DNA of 35,083 nucleotides from an uncultured Ruminococcus sp. (GCA_937902395.1 CALGTV010000055.1:1-35083); one strand, 5' to 3'. Shown: positions 1 to 8,688, numbered from the stretch's first letter. Made by a program: numbers and translations. Notes: generated by a model not told the origin, from the sequence alone.

Positions 1-2
1 AG

Positions 3-22
3 GACCCTTTTTCAAAAGGGTC
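3..22. terminator. Hairpin at the window edge, probably terminator of an upstream gene
   Basis: GACCCTTTT and AAAAGGGTC form a 9-bp stem around a 2-nt loop. The gene it belongs to lies outside the window, so its direction cannot be set. Confidence 0.4.
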
Positions 23-39
23 TCCCTCAATAAATTAAC

Positions 40-67
40 AAAACCGAGGCTTTTACACCTCGGTTTT
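40..67 (-). terminator. Terminator of the nfeD-SPFH operon
   Basis: A 10-bp perfect stem (AAAACCGAGG / CCTCGGTTTT) with an 8-nt loop lies 21 bases past the stop of the SPFH gene. On the minus strand it is followed by a T-rich tail (TTTTGTTAATTT). It is nearly symmetrical and could also stop transcription from the left. Confidence 0.8.
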
Positions 68-87
68 TGTATTTGTAGGGATATGAT

Positions 88-1062
88 TTATTTTGCTGAA
101 TCGCTTTCCATTACGCCTTTAAGACCAGATGCAAGACCTGCAAGGCCCTGAATTTCACTTGGAATAATTATCTTTGTGGATTTGCCGTCAGCTGCCTTTG
201 CAAAGGCTTCAAGAGATTTAAGCTGAATAACCTTTTCAGAAGGATTTGCCTCTGAAAGCTTAACAAGGCTGTCTGCAAGAGCCTGCTGTACAAGCTCAAT
301 AGCCTGCGCTTCACCAGTAGCTTCAAGAACTTTCTGCTCGCGTACAGCGTCAGCGCGGAGAATCATAGCCTGCTTTTCAGCCTCGGCTTCAAGAATCTGG
401 GATTCTTTTTTAGCCTGTGCACGAAGAATCTGGGATTCCTTTTCACCTTCTGCAACGAGAATCTGTGACTTCTTATCACCCTCAGCCTGAAGAATCTTTT
501 CACGTCTTTCACGCTCAGCCTTCATCTGCTTTTCCATAGCGTCCTGAATCTCACGGGGAGGAAGAATGTTTTTCAGCTCCACACGGTTTACCTTGATACC
601 CCAGCGATCAGTTGCCTGGTCGAGAATTGCTGTAATCTTTGTGTTGATAACGTCACGGGATGTAAGAGTTGCATCAAGCTCCATTTCACCAATAATGTTA
701 CGAAGAGTTGTAGCTGAGAGATTCTCAATAGCTGCAAGAGGACGCTCAACACCATAGATGTACTGCTTGGCATCAGTTACCTGATAGAATACAACCGTAT
801 CAATCTGCATTGTTACGTTATCCTTTGTGATAACAGGCTGAGGCTTGAAGTCAACGACTTTTTCTTTAAGGGAAACCTTACCTGCAATTCTGTAAAAGAA
901 CGGCCATAAAATGTGAAGTCCTGTCTGCCACTCTGCTTTGAATGAGCCCAGACACTCAATAACATATACATGAGCCTGAGGAACGATTCTGAAGCTTCTG
1001 ATTGCAATTATTACAAGGAATGCAATAACAGCAAGAAGAATAATTGTACCTAAATTTTCCAT
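88..1062 (-). CDS. SPFH/stomatin-like membrane protein (QmcA-type)
   Basis: 324-residue SPFH (stomatin/prohibitin) family protein. An N-terminal membrane segment (about residues 5-23) is followed by the SPFH/band 7 domain (about 25-185), including the conserved stretch ENLSATTLRNIIGEMELD. A long charged helical region (about 185-260) carries near-repeats of the type EGEKESQIL. Family members form large oligomeric rings that organise membrane microdomains and often partner with NfeD proteins; here an nfeD gene ends 20 bases upstream in the same operon, which supports that pairing. The start has an AGGAGA site 8 bases upstream. The helical repeats are also visible in the DNA as near-identical blocks around 391-480. 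The physiological substrate is unknown; a QmcA-like assignment is by length and layout only. Confidence 0.88.
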   Translation of the reverse strand: MENLGTIILLAVIAFLVIIAIRSFRIVPQAHVYVIECLGSFKAEWQTGLHILWPFFYRIAGKVSLKEKVVDFKPQPVITKDNVTMQIDTVVFYQVTDAKQYIYGVERPLAAIENLSATTLRNIIGEMELDATLTSRDVINTKITAILDQATDRWGIKVNRVELKNILPPREIQDAMEKQMKAERERREKILQAEGDKKSQILVAEGEKESQILRAQAKKESQILEAEAEKQAMILRADAVREQKVLEATGEAQAIELVQQALADSLVKLSEANPSEKVIQLKSLEAFAKAADGKSTKIIIPSEIQGLAGLASGLKGVMESDSAK

Positions 1063-1081
1063 AATAATAATCTCCTATACT

Positions 1082-1516
1082 TTAGTTTTTTGTTTCGACA
1101 ATGAGTTTTGTGCCTTTGATTTCCGTCACGGTGACGATGCTGTTTTTCGGAATGATCATTCCCTTTGCAGAAACGGCTCTCCAATCTACCCCATTAAGAG
1201 TAACACGTCCTGAATTTGTATCGGGATTGATTTCCTCGATGACTGTGGCAGATTTGCCGATTTCCAGTTCGGAATTTGTGGCAATATGCTTTTTGTTCAG
1301 TCGTTTCTTGATAAGCGGCAGGGTAGCCGTTACAAGAACTACAGAGGTCAGCACAAATATTGCTGTCTGACCGAGCAATGTGAGATTATCAAAAATCAGT
1401 GTGCATATCAGCGTTATCAGCGATGAAACTGCAAGCCATATTGATACAAGCTGTAACGTCGATAGCTCTACGATTATGAAAATCACCACAAGAGCTGCCC
1501 ATAGGATTATGTTCAT
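1082..1516 (-). CDS. NfeD family membrane protein
   Basis: 144-residue NfeD-like protein without the ClpP-type protease domain (short form). It has two or three hydrophobic segments in the first 75 residues (starting MNIILWAALVVIFIIVEL) and a C-terminal OB-fold-like beta domain with the typical GKSATVIEEI and GRVTLNGVDWRA stretches. The open frame extends to 1687, but ATG 1516 is chosen because AGGGGG lies just upstream and the hydrophobic start is typical; the longer N-terminus would cross the promoter at 1588-1616. NfeD proteins are encoded next to SPFH proteins and are thought to act with them at the membrane, as seen here. Confidence 0.85.
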   Translation of the reverse strand: MNIILWAALVVIFIIVELSTLQLVSIWLAVSSLITLICTLIFDNLTLLGQTAIFVLTSVVLVTATLPLIKKRLNKKHIATNSELEIGKSATVIEEINPDTNSGRVTLNGVDWRAVSAKGMIIPKNSIVTVTEIKGTKLIVETKN

Positions 1517-1539
1517 AGTATACCCCCTTTTTAAATTTT

Positions 1540-1558
1540 GCATACATAATATGTATGC
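1540..1558. promoter_or_regulatory. Perfect 19-bp palindrome in the nfeD leader (operator candidate)
   Basis: GCATACATA-A-TATGTATGC is a perfect dyad (9+1+9) between the nfeD promoter and its ribosome binding site, starting about 23 bases after the predicted transcription start. It could be a repressor operator or an AU-rich RNA hairpin. The sequence does not decide which. Confidence 0.5.
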
Positions 1559-1587
1559 GTGGTAAAGTGTTAAATCCCTACATTTAT

Positions 1588-1616
1588 ATATTATCATATT
1601 TCGACATAAATTGCAA
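1588..1616 (-). promoter_or_regulatory. Sigma-A promoter of nfeD-SPFH
   Basis: On the minus strand TTGCAA (1611-1616) and TAATAT (1588-1593) are separated by exactly 17 bases, with an extended TGA before the -10. This gives the SPFH operon its own start after the ychF terminator. Confidence 0.75.
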
Positions 1617-1644
1617 TAGTTTCTGTGTAAAATTTTTGTGAAAA

Positions 1645-1677
1645 AAATCTCCCCGAAGTATTTTTCGGGAAGATTTA
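1645..1677 (-). terminator. Terminator of ychF
   Basis: On the minus strand AAATCTTCCCGAA and TTCGGGGAGATTT form a hairpin with one G-T pair, followed by a run of T (TTTTTTT). It sits 20 bases after the ychF stop codon. Confidence 0.85.
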
Positions 1678-1696
1678 TACATATCATTATTTTTAA

Positions 1697-2791
1697 TTAA
1701 ACATTAAATCTGAATAGAACAATATCGCCGTCGTTCATTACGTATTCCTTGCCCTCAAGACGAACAAGTCCCTTTTCTTTTGCAGCCGCCATTGTGCCAC
1801 ATTCCATAAGGTCGTCAAATGCGATAACTTCCGCACGGATAAAACCTTTTTCAAAGTCTGTGTGGATTTTTCCTGCTGCCTGCGGTGCTTTTGTACCCTG
1901 CTTGATTGTCCATGCGCGGACTTCAGGTTTACCTGCTGTAAGGTAGGAAATAAGTCCCAGAAGCGCATATCCCTCTTTGATAATACGGTTAAGTCCTGAT
2001 ACTTCAAGTCCAAGTTCAGCAAGGAACATCGCCTTATCTTCCTCGTCCATTTCAGCGATTTCAGCCTCTGTCTGTGCGCAGATTGGAAGTACAGCGGAGT
2101 TTTCTTCCTCTGCAAGCTTGCGCACCTTGCAGAAATTCTCGTTATTTTCGATATTTCCTGCGAAATCAGCTTCGCAGAGATTTGCGGCATAGATTACAGG
2201 CTTTGCGGAAAGCAGGGGAGTGGACTTTATAAGCTCGCGCTCATCATCGGTAAAATCAAAGCCTCTTGCGGATTTTCCGCTTTCAAGATGCTCTTTAAGT
2301 CTTTCAAGGAAGTCGATTTCCACAAGATATTTCTTATCACCCTTTGCTGCCTTTTTAGCGCGGTCTATTCGTCGGTCAATCATTTCGATATCGGAGAAAA
2401 TAAGTTCCAGATTGATTGTTTCTATATCGCGGAGAGGATTGATATTTCCGTCAACGTGAACGATATTGTCGTCCTCAAAACAGCGTACAACGTGAACGAT
2501 AGCGTCTACCTCACGAATGTCAGCAAGGAATTTGTTACCAAGTCCCTCGCCCTTTGAAGCACCCTTTACAAGACCTGCAATATCCACAAATTCAAGAGTT
2601 GCGGGTGTGAATTTGTCAGGCTCATACATTTCTGCAAGCTTATCAAGTCTTTCATCGGGAACTGAAACAATACCGATATTTTTCTCGATAGTGCAGAAGG
2701 GGTAGTTTGCAGATTCTGCTCCTGCATTTGTAAGAGCGTTAAAAAGTGTACTTTTGCCAACGTTTGGCAGACCAACCATTCCAAGTTTCAT
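1697..2791 (-). CDS. ychF: Ribosome-binding ATPase YchF (Obg family)
   Basis: 364 residues, the usual length of YchF. The N-terminal G domain has GLPNVGKST (P-loop, residues 7-15), DIAGLVKGASKGEGLGN (G3 and the following switch region) and a C-terminal TGS-like domain ending VRLEGKEYVMNDGDIVLFRF. YchF is the Obg-family member that prefers ATP to GTP and binds ribosomes; it is linked to translation and stress responses. The start has AAGGAAGG upstream. It lies 32 bases after the EAL-domain gene without a promoter or terminator between them, so the two are probably co-transcribed. Confidence 0.96.
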   Translation of the reverse strand: MKLGMVGLPNVGKSTLFNALTNAGAESANYPFCTIEKNIGIVSVPDERLDKLAEMYEPDKFTPATLEFVDIAGLVKGASKGEGLGNKFLADIREVDAIVHVVRCFEDDNIVHVDGNINPLRDIETINLELIFSDIEMIDRRIDRAKKAAKGDKKYLVEIDFLERLKEHLESGKSARGFDFTDDERELIKSTPLLSAKPVIYAANLCEADFAGNIENNENFCKVRKLAEEENSAVLPICAQTEAEIAEMDEEDKAMFLAELGLEVSGLNRIIKEGYALLGLISYLTAGKPEVRAWTIKQGTKAPQAAGKIHTDFEKGFIRAEVIAFDDLMECGTMAAAKEKGLVRLEGKEYVMNDGDIVLFRFNV

Positions 2792-2823
2792 ATAATAATT
2801 TACCTTCCTTTATATATTGTGCA

Positions 2824-5559
2824 TCAGTTGCTGTTATGCTCGATGCGTTTATTATTAACAAGTGAATTGATAGTGGAGTTCTGTATTTGTACATCTCCGC
2901 TTCCTGAGCAGATATCTCTCGGATTTCCGCAAGACATTTTCAGATTTATTGAGGAATCCATAATGAATACATTTCCGCTTCCATCGCTGTCACCAATGCC
3001 AACGGCATAGTCGCCCTCGGATTCAATATTGATTTCCGCATTCATAATCTTTGTATTTACACTTCCGCCAATAGCACCAATACAGGTCTGATTTGCAGAG
3101 TTCATCTTAGCAGTTATCTTACCCTTGCGGATATGGATACTTCCCTCACCGTCCTCAATAACACCGATTCCTACAGCTTCGGCTGAACTGCATGACATAA
3201 TGATATCCGCAGAGCTTGCAATTGTAGCGATTCCTCGGAAGCTTCCGATGCCTGCAACGCGCTTTCCTGCCATTGTGATATCAAGATTACATCCCTCGGA
3301 AATTTCAATATCTGCGTCGCCGTTAAAGCTTCCGATAGCAATACCATTGTGAGTGTGGACATCGGCTTTGATATTGCCCGAAATGAGCCTGATTTCAGAA
3401 TCATCATCGTTATATCCGCCTCCGATACAGACAGTGTCTGTGCCGTTGCAGATAATTTCCAGATTGCCCTCCATATCAATGGTGATATCGCCGTAGCTGT
3501 GTTCAAAGTCGTTGCCGATACCAATGCCGTATGTAGCGTAGCAATCAAGTGTCAGAGTACCCTTGCCCTTAAGTTCAAATTGTGAGCCCATAGGTACGTA
3601 AACGCCTGCATATCCCAGTTTATTTGTTTTGGAAACATTAAGAGACAGCCTTGCATATTCGCCTACTGAAATTGTAGGTCTGCTGTTTCCGCTGACGATA
3701 TTGACGTTTTTCAGCGTAAGGTCACAGCTGTGATTATCCATAATCGTGATATTCATTTTCACAGTCTTTTCAGGGTCACCGACAATAGTCAGCTTGCTCT
3801 GGTATATGTGAATATCAGTGTATTTTTCAAGAGCAAGTTTAAGCAGGTCGATTTCTGTATCATTCTGTGCCGCATAGACCTTTTTAGAGCCTGTAGGACG
3901 GGTTTCAAGATTTGTTTTGATAATCTCGTCTTTGATATCCTTGGAAATGCTGTCAAGGAATAAAGGCTTGGGTTTTGATGTGTAATATCCTTGAATCAAG
4001 TCAACGCCAAGACGGATAACAGTTTTCATTTCCTGAGCAGTTTCAACGCCCTCTGCCAGCGTTTGCAGCTGATTATCGCGGCAGAAATCAATTATCTGAG
4101 TTACAAGCTGCTGTTTTTTCATATCGTTGTGGATATCCGAGATAAGTGAACGGTCTATTTTTACATAATCAGGACGATATTTAAGCAGATTTGAGCTGTT
4201 TGAATAACCTGTGCCGTAATCGTCGATGGCAAGCTGTGCATGAGTGAAATTCAGACGTTTTTTGATTGTATCAATGGCCTCAGGTGTAGCACTGCTGTCT
4301 TCTACGATTTCAATAACACATTTTTCAAGAAGCTCGCCGTATGTGAGATACAGCTCGTTGAAATCCTCTTCAGTAAGAGTGTATTCACACATTGAGTTGA
4401 TAAACAGTTTTCTGTTCTCGAAAACGCTCTGATTTTCACTGAGAAGCTTCAAAGTATTGTAGAATGTCAGCTTTTCAACGGCATAAAGGGAATTTTGACT
4501 TGCGGCAATGGAAAGAATCTGTCTCGGTTCCATTTTTACATCGCCGTTGCATCGCATAAGGGCTTCGTAAGCAACTATATTTCCCGTAGTAGTTTCAACA
4601 ATAGGCTGAACATGATATGTAAGCTGATTTTCGGTAATAATTTTGTTCAGTAGCTGAGCATTCTTATATGCGTCTTTTTCGCGTATATAGTTGCTCTCGG
4701 AGAACCAGTTAATAACATGACGGCGGTCAGTACGGGCTTCGTAGAGGGCAAATTCAGAATAATTCACCAACATGTTGAAATCCGTAGCCTCATTGGGATA
4801 AGAAGAACATCCGATATATAGGCTTAGCTTGCTCTTGTCGGAAATATCAATAATTTCGCCGAAATCGTCGGTAAGAATACAGTTCTGGACGGCTTCGTCC
4901 ATATTGTTGAGGATATTATAGATGAACATTCTGTCACAATCCTTAAAGAATGCAAGCATTTCATATCCCGACTTTGTACCGATAAGAACATTATCACTTG
5001 CAAAGCTTTTCAGCACTTCCGCAACAGAGGCAATACAGCTGTTTGTGCTATCCACAGTGAGAAATGAACCAAGTTTTTCGATTCCGCTTATATACAGTGT
5101 GGCAAGGCAGCAATTCTGTACATCGGGAAGAAGCTTTTTTATCTGCTGTGAAAAATACGGATAAGAAGGAAGCTTTGTAACAGGGTCGTATTCCGCAAAA
5201 GCTGTATTCTGAGTTTGTGATATCTGTCGTGTGAAATCCTGTACAAATCCCAGCCATTCATCGCTGGATTCATAGATATTCATTTTAATATACGATGTTT
5301 TGTTATTGTTGGTAAAGCGATAAATATGTTTTTGTCCCTCCACTGGCATTTTGGATATTTTTTCAAGAAGATTGAAAAATTCAAATTCATTTAATTTATT
5401 GCCTGAGCAAGAGAGCATACGGCATGCAACATCATCAAGATAGGCTGTTTTATTTTTGGCTATATATGTAAATGCGCCGATGTTGCCGATAAACTGTTGA
5501 AAAACTTTCCAGTCACGGCTCAGTTCCGGAGGCTCTTTGGTAAGATTGAATATACTCAT
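2824..5559 (-). CDS. EAL-domain c-di-GMP phosphodiesterase with C-terminal beta-solenoid
   Basis: 911 residues, no signal peptide and no membrane segment. Domains: a PAS-like N-terminus (about 1-115); a degenerate GGDEF domain (about 124-280) whose signature is replaced by SGYEM, so it is not expected to make c-di-GMP; an EAL domain (about 308-548) with EALMR, LFINS, VIEIVED, DDYGTGYS, VKIDRS, LAEGVET and QGYYTSKP, i.e. the usual metal and catalytic residues appear present, so hydrolysis of c-di-GMP is likely. Residues about 600-905 hold roughly eight repeats of 25-32 residues centred on a GIG/IGGG-type turn, as in beta-helix carbohydrate-binding-like domains that are normally extracellular. 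The frame extends to 5625, but ATG 5559 has AAGGAG at the right distance and the upstream start has none. What the solenoid binds is unknown. Confidence 0.85.
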   Translation of the reverse strand: MSIFNLTKEPPELSRDWKVFQQFIGNIGAFTYIAKNKTAYLDDVACRMLSCSGNKLNEFEFFNLLEKISKMPVEGQKHIYRFTNNNKTSYIKMNIYESSDEWLGFVQDFTRQISQTQNTAFAEYDPVTKLPSYPYFSQQIKKLLPDVQNCCLATLYISGIEKLGSFLTVDSTNSCIASVAEVLKSFASDNVLIGTKSGYEMLAFFKDCDRMFIYNILNNMDEAVQNCILTDDFGEIIDISDKSKLSLYIGCSSYPNEATDFNMLVNYSEFALYEARTDRRHVINWFSESNYIREKDAYKNAQLLNKIITENQLTYHVQPIVETTTGNIVAYEALMRCNGDVKMEPRQILSIAASQNSLYAVEKLTFYNTLKLLSENQSVFENRKLFINSMCEYTLTEEDFNELYLTYGELLEKCVIEIVEDSSATPEAIDTIKKRLNFTHAQLAIDDYGTGYSNSSNLLKYRPDYVKIDRSLISDIHNDMKKQQLVTQIIDFCRDNQLQTLAEGVETAQEMKTVIRLGVDLIQGYYTSKPKPLFLDSISKDIKDEIIKTNLETRPTGSKKVYAAQNDTEIDLLKLALEKYTDIHIYQSKLTIVGDPEKTVKMNITIMDNHSCDLTLKNVNIVSGNSRPTISVGEYARLSLNVSKTNKLGYAGVYVPMGSQFELKGKGTLTLDCYATYGIGIGNDFEHSYGDITIDMEGNLEIICNGTDTVCIGGGYNDDDSEIRLISGNIKADVHTHNGIAIGSFNGDADIEISEGCNLDITMAGKRVAGIGSFRGIATIASSADIIMSCSSAEAVGIGVIEDGEGSIHIRKGKITAKMNSANQTCIGAIGGSVNTKIMNAEINIESEGDYAVGIGDSDGSGNVFIMDSSINLKMSCGNPRDICSGSGDVQIQNSTINSLVNNKRIEHNSN

Positions 5560-5667
5560 ATCAGCTCCTTTTTTCCGCGGTTGAACAGCCGACAAGCCGA
5601 TAAGCTGTCTTTTCGGGGCGTTCATTTGCGGTACTGTCTTAATGGTGACAGCTAACCATAATACATC
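5560..5667 (-). ncRNA. Structured 5' leader of the EAL gene (candidate regulatory RNA)
   Basis: About 108 nt lie between the predicted transcription start and the ATG. On the minus strand TGAAC/GTTCA enclose an ACAGC/GCTGT stem, and CCGA in the bulge could pair with either of two TCGG copies in the loop, i.e. a possible pseudoknot. A CTGTC/GACAG stem lies closer to the 5' end. I could not match the conserved blocks of c-di-GMP-I (GGCAAACC, ACGCAAAGCC) or c-di-GMP-II riboswitches. Confidence 0.4.
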
Positions 5668-5673
5668 ACTTTA

Positions 5674-5702
5674 ATTATACAATATATCCAAAATAAAGTC
5701 AA
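5674..5702 (-). promoter_or_regulatory. Sigma-A promoter of the EAL-ychF operon
   Basis: On the minus strand TTGACT (5697-5702) and TATAAT (5674-5679) are separated by 17 bases. The predicted start is near 5667, leaving a leader of about 108 nt before ATG 5559. Confidence 0.85.
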
Positions 5703-5749
5703 TATAATATTTGTTATTAAATTAGAAAATATTATTTTTAGCCATTAGT

Positions 5750-5777
5750 AAAAGGGCAGACTTTTAAAGTCTGCCCG
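5750..5777 (-). terminator. Terminator of rpoD
   Basis: GGGCAGACTTT and AAAGTCTGCCC form a perfect hairpin (5754-5776) followed on the minus strand by TTTTACTAA. It lies 24 bases after the rpoD stop and ends the dgt-dnaG-rpoD operon. Confidence 0.85.
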
Positions 5778-5800
5778 AATCTGCTATGTAGTGCCGCAAA

Positions 5801-6886
5801 TCATTCATCAAGGAAATCCTTGACCTTTTTGCTGCGGCTGGGATGACGAAGCTTACGAAGTGCCTTTGCCTCAATCTGACGGATTCGCTCACGTGTAACA
5901 TCGAAACGCTGTCCCACTTCTTCAAGTGTTCGTGCCTTGCCGTCCTCAAGACCAAAACGGAGCTTGAGCACCTTTGCCTCTCTGTCTGTGAGAGTATTCA
6001 GAACCTCGTTAAGCTGCTCTTTAAGAAGTGTATGGGAGGCAGCCTCAGCAGGTGCAGGAGCGTCGTCATCTGGGATAAAGTCACCAAGGTGGCTGTCCTC
6101 CTCTTCGCCGATAGGAGTCTCAAGAGATACAGGGTCCTGAGCCACACGCATAATCTCACGAACCTTGTCAACGGGCATATTCAGCTTGTCTGCAATTTCC
6201 TCAGGGCTGGGGTCATGTCCGTTTTCGTGGAGAAGCTGAGACGAAACCTTTTTCACCTTTGTGATAGTCTCAACCATATGAACAGGAATACGAATTGTTC
6301 TTGCCTGATCTGCAATGGCTCTTGTGATAGCCTGACGAATCCACCATGTAGCGTATGTGGAGAACTTGAATCCCTTTGTATAGTCAAATTTTTCAACAGC
6401 CTTGATAAGTCCGAGATTTCCCTCCTGAATGAGATCGAGGAACTGCATACCTCTGCCTACGTACTTCTTGGCAATACTTACAACAAGACGGAGGTTTGCC
6501 TCACAAAGACGTTTTTTAGCGTATCTGTCGCCCTTTGCCATGTGCTGTGCAAGCTCAATTTCCTCCTCTGTAGCAAGGAGCGGAACGCGTCCGATTTCTT
6601 TCAGATATACTTTAACTGGGTCATCAATTGCAATACCCTCAGTTGAAAGTGCCATTTCCAGATCATCTGTCATAGCAGAGTCGAGTCCGATTTTCAGATC
6701 AACATCAAGGCTCATATCCTCAACAATTTCGATATTGAGGGCATCACAGCGGTCATAGAAAGTGTTGAGCTGTTCAACGTCAAAGTCAAGTTCTTCCAGT
6801 GCGTCAGTAATTTCCTTTGTAGTCAGCTTACCGTTAGCCTGTCCCAGTTCAATAAGGGAATCGATAGTATTTTTCTTTGAATCCAT
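5801..6886 (-). CDS. rpoD: Primary sigma factor RpoD/SigA
   Basis: 361 residues, close to the short Gram-positive SigA form. Region 1.1 (about 1-75) is followed by region 1.2 (DPVKVYLKEIGRVPLL), region 2 with the core-binding and -10 melting segments (RLVVSIAKKYVGRGMQFLDL and YATWWIRQAITRAIADQART), region 3 (PVHMVETITKVKKVS) and region 4 with the -35 binding helix-turn-helix (TLEEVGQRFDVTRERIRQIE). It directs RNA polymerase to housekeeping promoters of the TTGACA/TATAAT type seen across this window. AGGAGG lies 8 bases before the start. It is the last gene after dgt and dnaG, the usual macromolecular-synthesis arrangement without rpsU. Confidence 0.98.
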   Translation of the reverse strand: MDSKKNTIDSLIELGQANGKLTTKEITDALEELDFDVEQLNTFYDRCDALNIEIVEDMSLDVDLKIGLDSAMTDDLEMALSTEGIAIDDPVKVYLKEIGRVPLLATEEEIELAQHMAKGDRYAKKRLCEANLRLVVSIAKKYVGRGMQFLDLIQEGNLGLIKAVEKFDYTKGFKFSTYATWWIRQAITRAIADQARTIRIPVHMVETITKVKKVSSQLLHENGHDPSPEEIADKLNMPVDKVREIMRVAQDPVSLETPIGEEEDSHLGDFIPDDDAPAPAEAASHTLLKEQLNEVLNTLTDREAKVLKLRFGLEDGKARTLEEVGQRFDVTRERIRQIEAKALRKLRHPSRSKKVKDFLDE

Positions 6887-6942
6887 AGTAATTCCTCCTG
6901 TATTATCCTTCTTTTTTTACTTATGTAAAGATACCATAGGTA

Positions 6943-8688
6943 TCAGTGTCTTTTTTTAGAAAAAGCATTCAGTACATCCTCATCCGTCAATTCCTCAGCT
7001 GATTTAACAGGATGATGATTTTTCAGTACATCCGCACAGGCGGATATTGAGGCGGCATTAATTGTTATATCAAGATTTTTAGCCTGTATACCATGTATTT
7101 TACCCACTTCATCAGGAGAAAATACTTCACTCAGGAAAGCAAGTGAAAAATTTTTGGTATTATCAGTCTTGCTGAGAATTGCCTCATAAACTTTTTTGTT
7201 AAAATCTGTAACAAATATTTCAGGTGGGGCTGTTTCTCTGATTTTAACAGCATCCTCAGGGTGACGTATAAGCTGACAGATTATTATTTCCTCAGCTTTA
7301 GCCTCTTTTTTGTGCTTTACGGCATCAGGATTCAATCTATCCTGCGGCATAGCTGTCTGCGTCTTGATTTTATGCCATTCATCCTTTTTTTCATTATAGC
7401 TGTTTTTTTTCATCATGCTGTCAATATGTGTTTTCAGAACATCAACGGGAAAGTCGTATTTTTTAGCTGTTCTCGATATATATACCTCTCGTTCAAGTGC
7501 TGAGGGAATATCCGCAAGAACTTTTGATACGCGTTTCAGCAGTTCTACTTTGCCCGCCTCAGTTTCAATATCAAGCTCGTTTTCACAGCGGTCAATGAGA
7601 AAATTATTAGCGTCGTTGGATTTGTCAATCAGCATACGGAAACGCTGAACACCAAATTTTTTTATATATTCATCGGGGTCTTTTGCGCCGTCCATATGAA
7701 GAATACGGGTGCGCAGTCCAACATCGGAAAAGTGGGAAATTGCCTTTCTTGTAGCCGCCTGACCTGCACCGTCGCTATCGTAAGCGATGATGACTTCCTC
7801 GGCATATCGGCTGAGAAGCCTTGCCTGATCCGGAGTGATAGCAGTTCCGAGAGTAGCAACGGCATTATCAAAGCCTGCCTGATTAACAGCAATAACGTCC
7901 ATATATCCCTCACAGAGAATGATGTGCTTGCTGTCGGAATCCTTAGCGAAATTCATGGCAAAGAGATTTGAGCCTTTATCAAAAACAAGAGTTTTGCTTG
8001 TGTTCAGATACTTTGGCTTTGAATCGTCAAGAACTCGTCCGCCGAAGCCGATGACATTCCCGCGCATATCGACAATGGGGAACATCACACGTTTGCGGAA
8101 CATATCGAAAATTCGTCCGTTTTTCTGAGAGCGCCCACCAAGCCATGCATCAAGGATTTCGTTTTCGGAATATCCCTTTGATGTGAGCATGGTGCAAAGC
8201 TCATCCCATGAATCAGAGGCGTATCCAAGCCCGAATTTTTTTATAGTCTGTGCGCTCAGCTGACGCTGACGGAAATAGTCAAGTCCCGTTTTATCTCTGC
8301 CGTTTACAAGATTTTTATAAAAATAATTGGCAGTAATACGATTCATTTCGTAAATACGCGTTCTTTTGTGGCTGTTGTCAGGGGCGTTGCTATTCCTTTC
8401 GGGCAGTGCCATGCCGCTTCTTTCGGCAATAAGCCGCACAGCTTCCATAAAGTCGAGATTTTCGGCTTTCATTACAAAAGTGAATATATCTCCACCTGCA
8501 CCGCATCCGAAGCAGTAAAAGCTTTGAGTATCAGGGAAAACGGTGAAAGACGGCGTTTTTTCGGAGTGGAAAGGGCAGTTGCAGATTAAATTTCTGCCGC
8601 GTTTTTTTAATTGTACATATGAACTTATAACGCTGTCAATGGGATTAGCGTTTCTTAGTTCATGGGTAAATTCTTCATATCCTGCCAT
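6943..8688 (-). CDS. dnaG: DNA primase DnaG
   Basis: 581 residues, typical for DnaG. The CHC2 zinc finger is near the N-terminus (CNCPFHSEKTPSF, then FYCFGCGAGGDIF). The catalytic core holds the TOPRIM fold with CEGYMDV (acidic Glu) and AYDSDGAGQ (Asp pair). The C-terminal part (about 430-581) is a DnaB-interaction-like helical region. It makes RNA primers at the replication fork. GGAGGTG precedes the ATG. It starts 25 bases after dgt and is followed by rpoD after 56 bases; a small dyad (GATACC/GGTATC, 6930-6944) overlaps its stop codon and might tune rpoD expression. Confidence 0.98.
   Translation of the reverse strand: MAGYEEFTHELRNANPIDSVISSYVQLKKRGRNLICNCPFHSEKTPSFTVFPDTQSFYCFGCGAGGDIFTFVMKAENLDFMEAVRLIAERSGMALPERNSNAPDNSHKRTRIYEMNRITANYFYKNLVNGRDKTGLDYFRQRQLSAQTIKKFGLGYASDSWDELCTMLTSKGYSENEILDAWLGGRSQKNGRIFDMFRKRVMFPIVDMRGNVIGFGGRVLDDSKPKYLNTSKTLVFDKGSNLFAMNFAKDSDSKHIILCEGYMDVIAVNQAGFDNAVATLGTAITPDQARLLSRYAEEVIIAYDSDGAGQAATRKAISHFSDVGLRTRILHMDGAKDPDEYIKKFGVQRFRMLIDKSNDANNFLIDRCENELDIETEAGKVELLKRVSKVLADIPSALEREVYISRTAKKYDFPVDVLKTHIDSMMKKNSYNEKKDEWHKIKTQTAMPQDRLNPDAVKHKKEAKAEEIIICQLIRHPEDAVKIRETAPPEIFVTDFNKKVYEAILSKTDNTKNFSLAFLSEVFSPDEVGKIHGIQAKNLDITINAASISACADVLKNHHPVKSAEELTDEDVLNAFSKKRH

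Noticed and set aside
5560..5667. c-di-GMP-I or -II riboswitch upstream of the EAL gene
   Set aside because: The conserved GGCAAACC and ACGCAAAGCC blocks and the type II core are not present; kept only as an unassigned leader.
5843..6646. Long open frame (267 codons) on the plus strand opposite rpoD
   Set aside because: It is fully antisense to a certain gene, has no ribosome binding site and encodes a Cys/Leu-rich, family-less protein.
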